NCBI GenBank assembly: GCA_036008685.1
Contig: DASYNF010000118.1
Location: 1-64,000, forward strand
From: Actinomadura_C sp036008685
GTDB taxonomy: Bacteria; Actinomycetota; Actinomycetes; Streptosporangiales; Streptosporangiaceae
Reading direction: 5' to 3'
Length of the DNA: 64,000 nucleotides
This document shows positions 24,794-33,097 of the stretch, in pieces (position 1 is the stretch's first letter; each line of letters starts with the position of its first letter). The notes beneath the pieces were generated by a model that was given only the letters and a program-made list of their open reading frames with translations, was not told where the DNA came from and searched no databases. Made by a program: the position numbers and the translations under genes.

Positions 24794-26022
24794 GCGCTCC
24801 GGCCCCGCGCCAGCCGGTGGCCCAGGCGCTGTCCCGGTGCTTCGACATAGCGGTGGGCGGCCCGGCTCACCGGCACGAGCACGAGCAGGAACGCGAGCTC
24901 CAGCAGCGGAGCGTCCCGCTGCCGGCGCCCGATGGTCACGTCGGTCACCATGAGCAACACCGGATGCAGCAGATAGACGGAGTAGCTCACCACTCCCAGC
25001 CCGGACAGCCACCGCGGCACCCGTCGATGGCGCAGTGCCATGCCGACTCCGAACGTGACCCCGGCCAGTACGGTGGCGGCGCACCACGCGAGCCTGGTCG
25101 TCTCCCCGGGCTCCATGTGCCAGAGGGCGCCGCCGAGAGCACAGGCCGGCACGATCAGGGCGACGAGCCAGGCCGTGAGCGGCCGGATCTGCCGGTGCTC
25201 GGCCCGGTAGACCACGGTCCCGGTGAACATCACCGCCAAGATCAGGATGCCTTCCCACGGTCCGACCCTGCCGTTGACGGTGACGAGCAGGAGCGCGAGC
25301 ATTCCCCCGAGCACGGCGCCACCGACCCTGGGGACCGAACGACGGGTGACGGCACAGCCGATGGCGACCGCCATGAGCCCGGGGGCGAGCCAGGCCACGA
25401 GATCGGTGCCGAGCGCGCGTGACAGCGCGGCCGCCGGAAGCACGCCGCCGAGGGCCACACCGGCCAGTGCGAGTCCTATGGCGATGCCCGCGGACCGGCG
25501 ATGGAGTCCCACCACGAACAGCGCGACCGCGAGCAGGTAGAACGCCATCTCATACGAGAGCGTCCAGAGGACGTTGAGGACGTTGGGCGTGGCCAGCAGG
25601 TCCTGGAGCATCGAGCCGTGGGCGAGGACCGCCCCGGCCGTGCCCTGGCGGTGCAGCTCCCCCCGCAGAGGCTTCAGGCCGGTGAGGGCGAGCAGGACCA
25701 CCGTGGTCGAGGCGACCAGCCACAGCGGATAGATCCGGAAGAGCCGCCCGATCCAGAACCTCCGCACGTCCCTCCCGCGCTCCAGGGAGGCCGGAATGAT
25801 GTAGCCGCTGACCAGGAAGAAGACCAGGACGCCATAGGTGCCCGGATCGAACCACTGCAGCGTCGCCCGGCGGAGGCCCGGCATGAAGTGGTAGGTCGAA
25901 TGGTGCATGGCGACGAGGAGCGCGGCGATCCCGCGGAGCGCGTCGAGCCAGGCCAGCCTGGCCGTCCGCGACGGTGCGGCGGCCGGTGCCGGCGGTGATG
26001 GTGCCAGGGCGGCGGGGGGCAT
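24709..26022 (-). CDS. Acyltransferase-3 family membrane protein (OafA-like)
   Basis: A 437-residue protein with about ten transmembrane helices. Family hallmarks are LAWLDALRGIAALLVAMHHSTYHF near residues 23-46, with the conserved Arg and His, and FFLVSGYIIPASLERGRDVRRFWIGRLFRIYPLWL. Such enzymes O-acetylate or O-succinylate surface sugars, lipids or secondary metabolites. No SGNH domain is fused. The C-terminal ~35 residues are Ser/Pro-rich and overlap the RecB-like gene, so the true stop region may be unconserved. No glycan cluster lies nearby. Confidence 0.85.
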   Translation of the reverse strand: MPPAALAPSPPAPAAAPSRTARLAWLDALRGIAALLVAMHHSTYHFMPGLRRATLQWFDPGTYGVLVFFLVSGYIIPASLERGRDVRRFWIGRLFRIYPLWLVASTTVVLLALTGLKPLRGELHRQGTAGAVLAHGSMLQDLLATPNVLNVLWTLSYEMAFYLLAVALFVVGLHRRSAGIAIGLALAGVALGGVLPAAALSRALGTDLVAWLAPGLMAVAIGCAVTRRSVPRVGGAVLGGMLALLLVTVNGRVGPWEGILILAVMFTGTVVYRAEHRQIRPLTAWLVALIVPACALGGALWHMEPGETTRLAWCAATVLAGVTFGVGMALRHRRVPRWLSGLGVVSYSVYLLHPVLLMVTDVTIGRRQRDAPLLELAFLLVLVPVSRAAHRYVEAPGQRLGHRLARGRSAQPPSSPRAAHESLGDATACRPSGQCRT

Positions 26023-26114
26023 CGCGTCACCCTATAGCGAGGCTGTTCCGGACCGGTGGAGAGCGGCGGCGGTACGGGTGGCCGGGTCGCCCGCGATGGC
26101 CCGTCACCTCGGGG

Positions 26115-26771
26115 TCAGTGCCGCCCCTTGCAGAGGGACCGCGGGGCCGGGGTCACCCTCACGTCGTCGATGACCGGGCCGTAGCCGCTGCCGGTCGTGC
26201 TCGTGAAGCTCAGCGTGGCACTGGAGCTCAGCGACCGGAAGTTGAAGCTCTGACGGACATAGCCCATATCGGCCCGGGTCCTGCCGGTGGTGTCGAAGCT
26301 GAAGGGCCGCTGCCTGGGCTTCAGCGGAAAACCGCCGGGCATTCTCTGGGCGATCTGTACGTGGCCGGTCTTGACCGCGGGTTTACCGTCCACGTTTCCG
26401 GCCAGGGCGTAGCCGACCGTGTAGCACGCCGCGAACACGGTGGGGAAGGACTGTTTCACGGTGCCGGGGACGCCGCCCTCGAGGTCCAGGGACTGGTGGC
26501 CTTCCGCGTGCTGCCAGAAACCGGCGCCCCCCAGGTCGACGTCTCCCGCGGTGACCTTCCAGGGACCCATGTCGCCCTTCCCGTACCGCACGAACGTGCC
26601 GGTCGAGGGCACCACCGGAGCCTCGAATCCGCCGTCGAACCCCGGCGGGGGAACGATCCGCGCCCGCGCGGCGGCCGGTGGGGCCGAGACCGCCAACGTC
26701 ACGGCGCAGGCCGCGGGGACCGCGGCGATCAGCTTGGGCAGGCGAAGGGTCCGGGAGCGGCGAACGGCCAT
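26115..26771 (-). CDS. Secreted DUF642-like (choice-of-anchor C type) protein
   Basis: A 218-residue precursor with a signal peptide (RRSRTLRLPKLIAAVPAACAVTLAVSAPPAAARA; predicted cleavage after AAARA) and one beta-sandwich domain. That domain has the DUF642 pattern: DGGFEAPVVPSTGTF, MGPWKVTAGDVDLGG, QSLDLEGGVPGTVKQSF and a closing TSTTGSGYGPVIDDVRV. DUF642 domains are galactose-binding-like and best known in plant cell walls; bacterial roles are unknown. ATG 26771 has GGAAGGA upstream. It is monocistronic; the 338-base gap upstream holds only a tandem repeat. Confidence 0.75.
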   Translation of the reverse strand: MAVRRSRTLRLPKLIAAVPAACAVTLAVSAPPAAARARIVPPPGFDGGFEAPVVPSTGTFVRYGKGDMGPWKVTAGDVDLGGAGFWQHAEGHQSLDLEGGVPGTVKQSFPTVFAACYTVGYALAGNVDGKPAVKTGHVQIAQRMPGGFPLKPRQRPFSFDTTGRTRADMGYVRQSFNFRSLSSSATLSFTSTTGSGYGPVIDDVRVTPAPRSLCKGRH

Positions 26772-27027
26772 GATGGTCCTTCCGGTCGTGTGCCATCCGG
26801 CTCGCGGTGAGGACGGGGCGGCCGTCGGGACGTCCGTTCCGGAGGGCGAGCGCGGATGATCTGCGCACTGTAGGTGATCGTCATGCGACCTTAAGTGATC
26901 GCGATCCGCGTCACGGTCACCGTGAAGAACAGGAGTGTCCGCCCGTCGCACTCCCAGACTGACCGGCATCGGTCACACCGGACGGCCCGTAACCGGCCGG
27001 GCGGGTGCGGCGCTGATCGGCTGTGTC

Positions 27028-27092
27028 GGCCCACGGGAACGGCCCACGGGAACGGCCCGCTGGAACGGCCCGCTGGATCGGGCCATTGGATC
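27028..27092. repeat. Five tandem 13-bp repeats with stepwise divergence
   Basis: Copies GGCCCACGGGAAC (27028-27040 and 27041-27053), GGCCCGCTGGAAC (27054), GGCCCGCTGGATC (27067) and GGGCCATTGGATC (27080-27092). Neighbouring copies differ by only a few bases in order, as in an ageing minisatellite. It lies in the 338-base gap 26772-27109, in which I see no gene, 18 bases beyond the stop of the alpha/beta hydrolase. Confidence 0.85.
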
Positions 27093-27109
27093 GGCAGAGG
27101 GCCGGTGGG

Positions 27110-27991
27110 TCAGCGGGCGTTGCGCTCCGCCGCGTTCCAGAACCCGGTCAGCGCACTCGCGGTGGTCTCGGGGGCGTCGACGGCCGGAGAATGCGCGGCG
27201 CCGGGGAGGACGATCTTGACTGCGTCGAGCCGGTCGGCCATCGCCGCCTGGAGGTCCGGCGACCACGCGTCATCGTCCTCGCCGTAGAGCACGAGGACGG
27301 GGAGTGTCGCTTCACCGGTGACCTTGGCGAGCTCGTCGACACGGTCCCCGGAGGACAGGATCTCCTGTGCCATGCCGATGAGCCCGGGTGCGGAGTTCTT
27401 GAGCATACGGTCCCGCAGGAAGGCGATGACCTCGTCCGGCACGCCCTTCGCTACGGCCTCCGGGCCGATTTTGAGCGCCCAGATCTGCTCCATGCCGAGC
27501 TCGGGCAGTGCCTCCTGGAGCGCTCTGGCGCTCTGGGCCGATCTGCCGGTGATGGCCGCCGGCCCGGAACTCATGAGCGTGAGGGAGGCCAGCCGGGCCG
27601 GCTCGGACAGGGCGGCCTCACGGCACACCAGCCCCCCGAAGGAGTGCCCGACGAGGTGGACCGGGTCCGGGCCGAGCACGTCCAGCAGGCTGTTGACGTC
27701 GGCTCCCAGCGCCCCGCAGGTGTAGGCCGCCGGGTCGTCGGGACCGGGCGTCTCGTACTGCCCGCGCATGTCGACGGCCACCACCCGGCGGCGTCCCGCC
27801 TGGGCCAGCGTGTGCATGATCGCAATGAAGTCCTCTTTGCTGCCCGTGTAGCCGGGGACCAGCAGGGCCGGGTCGCGCTCGGGCAGACCTGAGCCGGGAA
27901 GCGCCTCGAGCGCGGCGAACGTGCCACGGGTGGTCTCGATGTCCATCCGCCGCACGTCAGGGGGCAGTTCGAGGAAGCGGGGCGTACTCAC
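27110..27991 (-). CDS. Alpha/beta-fold hydrolase
   Basis: A 293-residue hydrolase. The oxyanion region is LLVPGYTGSKEDF (residues ~43-55), the nucleophile elbow is GHSFGG (~112-117), the acid Asp is in LYGEDDDAWSP and the His in GAAHSP. A lid domain occupies ~135-220. No lipase signal peptide, so it is cytoplasmic. Substrate unknown; esterase or small-molecule hydrolase are both possible. It is divergently arranged with the phosphodiesterase gene 70 bases away. Confidence 0.85.
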   Translation of the reverse strand: MSTPRFLELPPDVRRMDIETTRGTFAALEALPGSGLPERDPALLVPGYTGSKEDFIAIMHTLAQAGRRRVVAVDMRGQYETPGPDDPAAYTCGALGADVNSLLDVLGPDPVHLVGHSFGGLVCREAALSEPARLASLTLMSSGPAAITGRSAQSARALQEALPELGMEQIWALKIGPEAVAKGVPDEVIAFLRDRMLKNSAPGLIGMAQEILSSGDRVDELAKVTGEATLPVLVLYGEDDDAWSPDLQAAMADRLDAVKIVLPGAAHSPAVDAPETTASALTGFWNAAERNAR

Positions 27992-28061
27992 GATGCTCCA
28001 CCCTACCGAGAGTCACGACCACTGACACCGGTCACGTGGCCTCGCTGGTAGCTTCCCCTCC

Positions 28062-28769
28062 ATGAGCGCGATCTCCGCACATCGCACGGATGCCGTCGGC
28101 GCCGGTTTCTTCGAGACCGCGGCATCCAGCGGCGCCGAGTACGTGGAGATGGACGTACGGCGGACCGGGGACGGTGAGATCGTCGTGCGGCACGACCGCG
28201 ACGTCGACGGAACGGTCCTGGCGGAGGCGACCTACGCCGAGGTGTGCGCCGCCGCCGGAGGCCGGGTGCCACGTGTCCGCGAGGCGATGGAGACTCTCGC
28301 GGGGCGTGCGCGCGGCCACCTCGACCTCAAGGAGCCGGGCATGGAACTCGAGGTCGTCGCCCTCGCGGAGGAGATCCTCGGACCGGGCAACTATGTGGTG
28401 AGCACGAGGTACGCGGCCTCCATCGCGGTGATCGGCCGCGCCTTCCCGGACGCGGTCACCGCGTTGTCGGTCGGCCGCGGCCTCCGCGAGCGTGGAGCGG
28501 TGCGGGATCTGCTGCCGCTGGGACGGTTGCGGGAGTGCGGGGCGCACTGGGTCGCCCTCAACCACAGGCTGGCCCACCTCGGGGTGCTCTGGCAGTGCGC
28601 CAGGGCCGGCTTTCCCGCCATGGTCTGGACCGTCAACCAGGAACCCCTCATGCGCAGGTTCCTGACCGATCCCAGGGTCGCGGTGCTGGTGACGGACCGT
28701 CCGGTTACGGCCGTCCGGATACGTGAGGCCAATGCGAAATCCGCCCATCCAGAGTGGATGGGCGGATGA
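28062..28769 (+). CDS. Glycerophosphodiester phosphodiesterase-family protein, N-terminally shortened loop
   Basis: A 235-residue TIM-barrel GDPD protein. AHR (residues 6-8), EYVEMDVRRTGDGEIVVRHD (~28-47, carrying the metal Glu/Asp and the second catalytic His) and HLDLKEPG are present, and it ends with the family's WTVNQ and VTDRP segments. The usual HRG...PENT loop is compressed: Gly is Thr and about eight residues are missing, so substrate access may differ. It would release sn-glycerol-3-phosphate from glycerophosphodiesters. A hairpin overlaps the last codons. Confidence 0.82.
   Translation: MSAISAHRTDAVGAGFFETAASSGAEYVEMDVRRTGDGEIVVRHDRDVDGTVLAEATYAEVCAAAGGRVPRVREAMETLAGRARGHLDLKEPGMELEVVALAEEILGPGNYVVSTRYAASIAVIGRAFPDAVTALSVGRGLRERGAVRDLLPLGRLRECGAHWVALNHRLAHLGVLWQCARAGFPAMVWTVNQEPLMRRFLTDPRVAVLVTDRPVTAVRIREANAKSAHPEWMGG
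28739..28767. terminator. Bidirectional terminator overlapping the GDPD gene end
   Basis: ATCCGCCCATCC (28739-28750) pairs perfectly with GGATGGGCGGAT (28756-28767). The hairpin lies within the last ten codons of the phosphodiesterase and 27 bases past the helicase stop on the other strand. On the minus strand it is followed by TTTCGC, so it best serves the helicase gene. Confidence 0.7.
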
Positions 28770-28793
28770 CGGTGATGGCCTAGAAGGCCCGGT

Positions 28794-30440
28794 TCACGCG
28801 GTCGCGGAGCTCTCTCCGCTCCCGGTGGCGGAGCCTCCCCGGGTCCGGCGGCGACGCCGGCTGCGCTTGCGCTCGGTCGTCACCGCGTCGACGACGTTCT
28901 CCGATGTCGCGGCGGCGGGAGTGGCGGCGGGAGTGGCGGCCTGGCCTGCGGCCCCGGCCTCCTGGACCGGCTTGCCCGCGCGTGTCCTGCTCCGCTCCCG
29001 GTCGCGCTTGCGCGGCTGCGGGCGCTCGTCATGATCCCGGGACTGCGAGCGGCTGCGGCCGGTCTCGCCGATGTCCTCGAGCTCCTCCGCGGCCAGTCCC
29101 TCGCGGTCCCGCTGCCCCTTGGGGAGGGTGCCGGACGTGTCGGTCGGGATGTCCAGGAGGGAGTAGAGGTGATCCGAGGTGGAGTAGGTCTCCTCCGGCG
29201 TCGCGAAGTCCAGGCCGAGAGCGGTGTTCATGACCTTCCACCGCTGCAGGTCACGCCAGTCGACCAGCGTGATCGCGATGCCTTCTTTGCCCGCCCGCGC
29301 GGTACGGCCGATGCGGTGCACGTAGGCCTTGTCGTCTTCGGGGCACTCGTAGTTGATGACGTGGGTGACGTCGTCGACGTCGAGCCCGCGGGCGGCCACG
29401 TCCGTGGCGATGAGCACGTCGATCTTGCCGTGCCGGAACGCCCGGAGCGCCCGCTCGCGCTGGCCCTGGCCGAGGTCGCCGTGTACGGCGGCGGCGGCGA
29501 ACCCACGCTCGGCGAGATCGGAGGCGACCCGATCGCATGCCCGCTTGGTCTGGCAGAACACCATGCTCAGCCCGCGGCCGCGCGCCTGCAGGATCCGCGC
29601 CAGCATCTCGGGCTTGTCCATCTGATGGGCCTGCCAGACGTGCTGGACGACCTGGGGCGTGTCCTCGGACTCCGAGTGCGACTCCGCCCGGACGTTGGTG
29701 GGCCGGGACAGATAGCGGCGCGAGAGCGTCACGATCTCGCCGGGCATGGTCGCGGAGAAGAGCATGGTCTGCCGCTTCACCGGGACCAGTTCGACGATGC
29801 GCTCGATGTCCGGAAGGAAGCCCAGGTCCAGCATGCGGTCGGCCTCGTCGAGGACGAGCATGCCGACCTCCGAGAGGTCGAGCCGCTTCTGGCGGACCAG
29901 GTCGAGGAGACGGCCGGGCGTGCCGACCACGACCTCGACACCCTCACGAAGGGCGTCGATCTGGGGTTCGTAGGCTCGGCCGCCATAGACCGAGAGGACC
30001 CGGCTGCCGAGCTTGCCGCCGGCGATCCGCAGGTCATCGGTCACCTGGATCGCGAGCTCACGGGTCGGCACGACGACGAGGGCCTTCGGTGCCTTACCGC
30101 CGTGCTCGATGCGCTGCAGCAGCGGGATGCCGAAGGCGAAGGTCTTACCGGTGCCGGTACGGGCCTGCCCGATGATGTCATGGCCGCTGAGCGCGATGGG
30201 AAGGGCGAGTGCCTGGATGGGAAAGGGTTCGACGATGCCCTCGGATTCCAGGGCATCTGTTATCTCGGGAATGACCCCGAGTTCACGGAAAGTAGTCAGG
30301 GTGTCCAGCCTCCATTGTGCGGGGTCCGCACTCCCGGGTCGCGGCGCCGCAGCGAGCTCTGAGGCACGCCGTCGATGCGGCACTTCGCTCCGGCACGGCG
30401 TCCTTACGCCTGCCGATTTGCTCGAGGGCCGCGCGCTCAC
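28794..30440 (-). CDS. DEAD-box RNA helicase (RhlE-like)
   Basis: A helicase of ~500-548 residues. Motif Q (GIVEPFPIQALALPI), Walker A ARTGTGKT, PTRELA, DEAD (VLDEADRMLDLGF), SAT (LFSATMP) and HRIGRTARAG are all present. A basic, disordered C-terminal tail (~115 residues, RKRDRERSRTRAG and an Ala/Thr-rich stretch) probably binds RNA. The start is uncertain: homology begins at TTFRELG. There a GGAGG on the minus strand lies nine bases before an in-frame CTG at 30299, while the open frame continues to GTG 30383 and GTG 30440. Its order with TetR, DUF3107 and moeZ parallels Rv3211-Rv3206c. Confidence 0.9.
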   Translation of the reverse strand: MSARPSSKSAGVRTPCRSEVPHRRRASELAAAPRPGSADPAQWRLDTLTTFRELGVIPEITDALESEGIVEPFPIQALALPIALSGHDIIGQARTGTGKTFAFGIPLLQRIEHGGKAPKALVVVPTRELAIQVTDDLRIAGGKLGSRVLSVYGGRAYEPQIDALREGVEVVVGTPGRLLDLVRQKRLDLSEVGMLVLDEADRMLDLGFLPDIERIVELVPVKRQTMLFSATMPGEIVTLSRRYLSRPTNVRAESHSESEDTPQVVQHVWQAHQMDKPEMLARILQARGRGLSMVFCQTKRACDRVASDLAERGFAAAAVHGDLGQGQRERALRAFRHGKIDVLIATDVAARGLDVDDVTHVINYECPEDDKAYVHRIGRTARAGKEGIAITLVDWRDLQRWKVMNTALGLDFATPEETYSTSDHLYSLLDIPTDTSGTLPKGQRDREGLAAEELEDIGETGRSRSQSRDHDERPQPRKRDRERSRTRAGKPVQEAGAAGQAATPAATPAAATSENVVDAVTTERKRSRRRRRTRGGSATGSGESSATA

Positions 30441-30705
30441 GCGGGAGGGACCAACCGTCAGTCATTTTTCGGTGACCGCCATCAGGGGTGACGCGGCCGC
30501 TCAATGCTGCCGCGCGCGGTCACACTCCGACACGCAGTGTACCGGTCTTCGGCGACTTGGCGCCATTGGCGATTCACCTGTGTCAACAGCCGGACATGGA
30601 AATGCATTCCTGCACGCTCCCCGCATCGCCCGGATAATGATCCTTTTGGGCCGGTGACCCGGCCGCGGGCCGGGACCTGAACAGGACGGGCCGGGCCTGA
30701 ACAGA

Positions 30706-30738
30706 GCGAAGCTCCCGCTGCGGGGACGGGAGCTTCGC
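30706..30738. terminator. Perfect 12-bp hairpin downstream of the GlsB-like gene
   Basis: GCGAAGCTCCCG (30706-30717) and CGGGAGCTTCGC (30727-30738) form a perfect stem with a nine-base loop, 55 bases past the stop of the minus-strand membrane gene. The rest of the 30441-30792 gap holds the upstream region of the helicase; I see no gene in it. Confidence 0.7.
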
Positions 30739-30792
30739 GGCCCGGTCGTACGGTGACGTCCGCGCGAGCGCGATCCGGCGCGATCCGGATGG

Positions 30793-31071
30793 TCAGCGCA
30801 TACGGCGATGTGTACGGGCGCCGACGCGGCCGCTGCGGTAGGCGGCGGTCACGAGCGCCACTCCGAGGGCGGCGACGATCACCGCGAACAGGAGTGCGAC
30901 CAGGTTTCCGGCACCGAGCGAGCGGGCGATCACACCACCGATGATGGCCCCCACGATGCCGACGAGAATCGTCAGCACGATGCCGATGGGGTTGCGGCCG
31001 GGAATGACCAACCGAGCCAAGGCGCCGATGATGGCACCTGCGACGATGTACCACAGAATTGTCGAAATCAT
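30793..31071 (-). CDS. GlsB/YeaQ/YmgE-family small membrane protein
   Basis: A 92-residue protein with three predicted transmembrane helices and the transglycosylase-associated family pattern: IVAGAIIGALARLVIPGR, then ILVGIVGAIIGGVIARSLG. These are small stress-linked inner-membrane proteins of unknown activity. It ends in a basic tail. It is a single gene bounded by a hairpin at 30706-30738. Confidence 0.85.
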   Translation of the reverse strand: MISTILWYIVAGAIIGALARLVIPGRNPIGIVLTILVGIVGAIIGGVIARSLGAGNLVALLFAVIVAALGVALVTAAYRSGRVGARTHRRMR

Positions 31072-31209
31072 CTCGGACCACCTTCCACCGGCCGGAGCCT
31101 CCAGCCCGTTGGAGCCGCCGGCGGTGCGGCCGGCGCCTCGCGGTCGGCTTTAGGTATGCCCGCCGTGGTACCGCTAAACCCGGTGCCGTCGCGGTCGCCG
31201 CGCCCCCGG

Positions 31210-31437
31210 CTACAGCGTTCCGAAACCGACCCGGCGGTCCTCATCCTCGGAGATCTCCAGATAGCCCACATGCGCGGCCGGCACGACCACCCGGCCGCCG
31301 CGGTCGTCTTGGAGGCTGAACGCGCCGTGGTCGCTCGCCAGCGCCTCTACCAGCAACTGCTCTACTTCGTCGGCGGACCGTGACGTCTCCACGACGAGTT
31401 CTCTGGCGACCAGTTGAACGCCGATTCGTACCTGCAC
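31210..31437 (-). CDS. DUF3107 family small protein (Rv3208A/TB9.4-like)
   Basis: A 75-residue protein beginning VQVRIGVQLVARELVVE, then a helix (DEVEQLLVEAL) and a closing beta strand (GRVVVPAAHVGYLEI). This is the full DUF3107 layout. GTG 31437 has GGAGGGAGC upstream; the frame extends 12 codons without a site. As in mycobacteria it lies next to a TetR gene near moeZ and rhlE. Function unknown. Confidence 0.85.
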   Translation of the reverse strand: MQVRIGVQLVARELVVETSRSADEVEQLLVEALASDHGAFSLQDDRGGRVVVPAAHVGYLEISEDEDRRVGFGTL

Positions 31438-31564
31438 GTTGCTCCCTCCGCCGTCCTGCTCCGATGATCGCATGCCCGTTGGGGCCGCTCCCGGTCGGCC
31501 CGTCGGCCCGGAAACCTTCCTGGGCTCACACCCAGGAAGTCTCCGCGCTCGGAAGGGCCGGTCC

Positions 31565-32185
31565 TCAGGTCGTCCGGGGAAAACCGCTGATGCCGCGCCA
31601 GGCCAGCCGGGCGATCATGTTCTCGGCGGTGTCCTTGGGGATCGCCCGGTGCTGGGAGAGCCAGTAACGCGCGCTCACCTCGGCCATGCCCACCAGGCCC
31701 ATGCCGAGCAGGTGCGCCTCGTCGGCGGGTGCGCCCGTGTCCTCCTGGATCACCTGGCTGATCATTTCCCCGCACTGCTGCAGGGAGCGGTCGACCCGTG
31801 CCCGTACAGTGGCCACGTTGCGGAGGTCCGACTCGAACACGAGCCGGAAGGCCTCCCCCTCACCCGAGACGAAGTCATAGAACGCCTGCATGGTGGCCTG
31901 CACACGCAGCTTGTTCTCGTTGGTCGAGGTCAGCGCGGCCCGTACGGTCGTCACCAGGGCCTCGGCGTGCTCCTCCAGCAGGGCGAGGTAGAGCTCGAGT
32001 TTTCCCGGAAAGTGCTGGTAGAGAACCGGTTTGCTGACTCCGGCCCGTTCGGCGATCTCATCCATCGCCGCGGCGTGGTAGCCCTGGGCGACGAACACCT
32101 CCTGGGCGGCTTCGAGCAACTGCCGACGCCGGGCCACGCGCGGCAGTCTCGTGCCACGAGGGCGGGCGTCCGAGGCTGCGGTCAC
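31565..32185 (-). CDS. TetR/AcrR-family transcriptional regulator (Rv3208-like)
   Basis: About 206 residues. The N-terminal HTH is RRRQLLEAAQEVFVAQGY through MDEIAERAGVSKPVLYQHFPGK (residues ~19-60). A helical ligand-binding domain follows with SGEGEAFRLVFESDL and WLSQHRAIPKDTAENMIARLAWRGISGF. GTG 32185 is chosen because GGAGAA lies five bases upstream; the frame extends to 32308. The neighbourhood is conserved with mycobacteria, where this regulator has been linked to nearby stress genes. Its operator is not evident here. Confidence 0.88.
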   Translation of the reverse strand: MTAASDARPRGTRLPRVARRRQLLEAAQEVFVAQGYHAAAMDEIAERAGVSKPVLYQHFPGKLELYLALLEEHAEALVTTVRAALTSTNENKLRVQATMQAFYDFVSGEGEAFRLVFESDLRNVATVRARVDRSLQQCGEMISQVIQEDTGAPADEAHLLGMGLVGMAEVSARYWLSQHRAIPKDTAENMIARLAWRGISGFPRTT

Positions 32186-32304
32186 CACTTCTCCGATCAC
32201 CTGGTGAACGCGACCGGGATCGGTCGCGGAAGGTTCAATCCCATCATCGTACGCGCCAGTAACCCCGCTGGTCACGCAGATGTGACCGGCCGAGTCCGGT
32301 GTCC

Positions 32305-32577
32305 TCACCGATAGTCGTCCTCATCCGGCTGGACCGGCTCCTTCTGTTCCGCCACGTCGGCCTCATCCGCGTCGAACGGGACAGGGCCCGGGGGCTCAGG
32401 GCAACCCTCGTCCCGCGCGGGAAGCCGCTGTTCGACCAGGTCGGCCTCGTCCACGTCGAAGGGCAGGTGCGAAAGAGGTGGCGGGCAGCCCCTGTCACGC
32501 ACGGGAATCCGCTGCTCGACCGCGTCGGCCTCCGGCGTTTCGGTCCCGACTTCGTGCTCTTGCTCTATCTCACTCAT
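32305..32577 (-). CDS. Small acidic repeat protein, unknown function
   Basis: A 90-residue, highly acidic protein (many D/E, few hydrophobics) made of three degenerate repeats of EADxxEQ(R/K)xPxxD at about residues 16, 44 and 73, joined by Cys-Pro-Pro linkers (RGCPPP and EGCPEP). It is probably disordered. I recall similar small acidic proteins in related actinomycetes but no function. The start overlaps the end of the upstream unknown gene by eight bases, so the two are co-translated. Confidence 0.6.
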   Translation of the reverse strand: MSEIEQEHEVGTETPEADAVEQRIPVRDRGCPPPLSHLPFDVDEADLVEQRLPARDEGCPEPPGPVPFDADEADVAEQKEPVQPDEDDYR

Positions 32578-33013
32578 GAGATATCCCCTCCTCAGAAGCG
32601 CCGGAGAGCTCGCCCGGGGGGCGGCTCGGCGGCCTCGCCGTATGCCGGGACGCCGGAATGAGACCGACGAGAACGCTCAGCGGGATCTCGGCGCGGATGG
32701 CCGGCCCGATCTCGCTGACCCACTCCTCGGCGTAGAGCCCCGCCACCACGGCGCGGCAGGACACCGCCGCCGCGGCCGGCGTGAAGCTCCACGCGTTCCG
32801 GCCGTCGAGCTCGACGGCCGGGACGCGCCGTCGAGGCAAGGTCGTACCCGGCCCCATCAGATCCACACCCGGCAGGTCTCCGGTCCGGGCCGCCGCCGTT
32901 CCGGCGGTCTCCGCCCCCGTGCCGATGACCCGCGGGCGCCGGCCGGGTTGGCCCATGAGCCCCGGGCGGCGGGCCACGGTGGTCCTCGGGGTGAGGGTCG
33001 TGGTGGTGCTCAT
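32570..33013 (-). CDS. Hypothetical protein coupled to the acidic repeat protein
   Basis: A 147-residue protein of unknown family. Residues 1-70 are Thr/Arg/Gly/Pro-rich and look disordered. Residues ~75-125 look folded (AWSFTPAAAAVSCRAVVAGLYAEEWVSEIG, then a possible amphipathic helix LSVLVGLIPASRH). The tail is Pro/Ser-rich. ATG 33013 lacks a clear ribosome-binding site. Eight-base overlap with the acidic repeat gene supports it being real, despite a long open frame on the other strand. Confidence 0.5.
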   Translation of the reverse strand: MSTTTTLTPRTTVARRPGLMGQPGRRPRVIGTGAETAGTAAARTGDLPGVDLMGPGTTLPRRRVPAVELDGRNAWSFTPAAAAVSCRAVVAGLYAEEWVSEIGPAIRAEIPLSVLVGLIPASRHTARPPSRPPGELSGASEEGISHE

Positions 33014-33097
33014 GAACCCAGGGCACGCCACTGTCCCTCCGCCGGCGGATGTGCTCGCCAGCCCATGGTGACGCACCCGGCGTGGCGTGTCGGTGAC

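Noticed and set aside
29031..30362. 443-codon ORF opposite the DEAD-box helicase
   Set aside because: Antisense shadow; the minus strand carries all helicase motifs.
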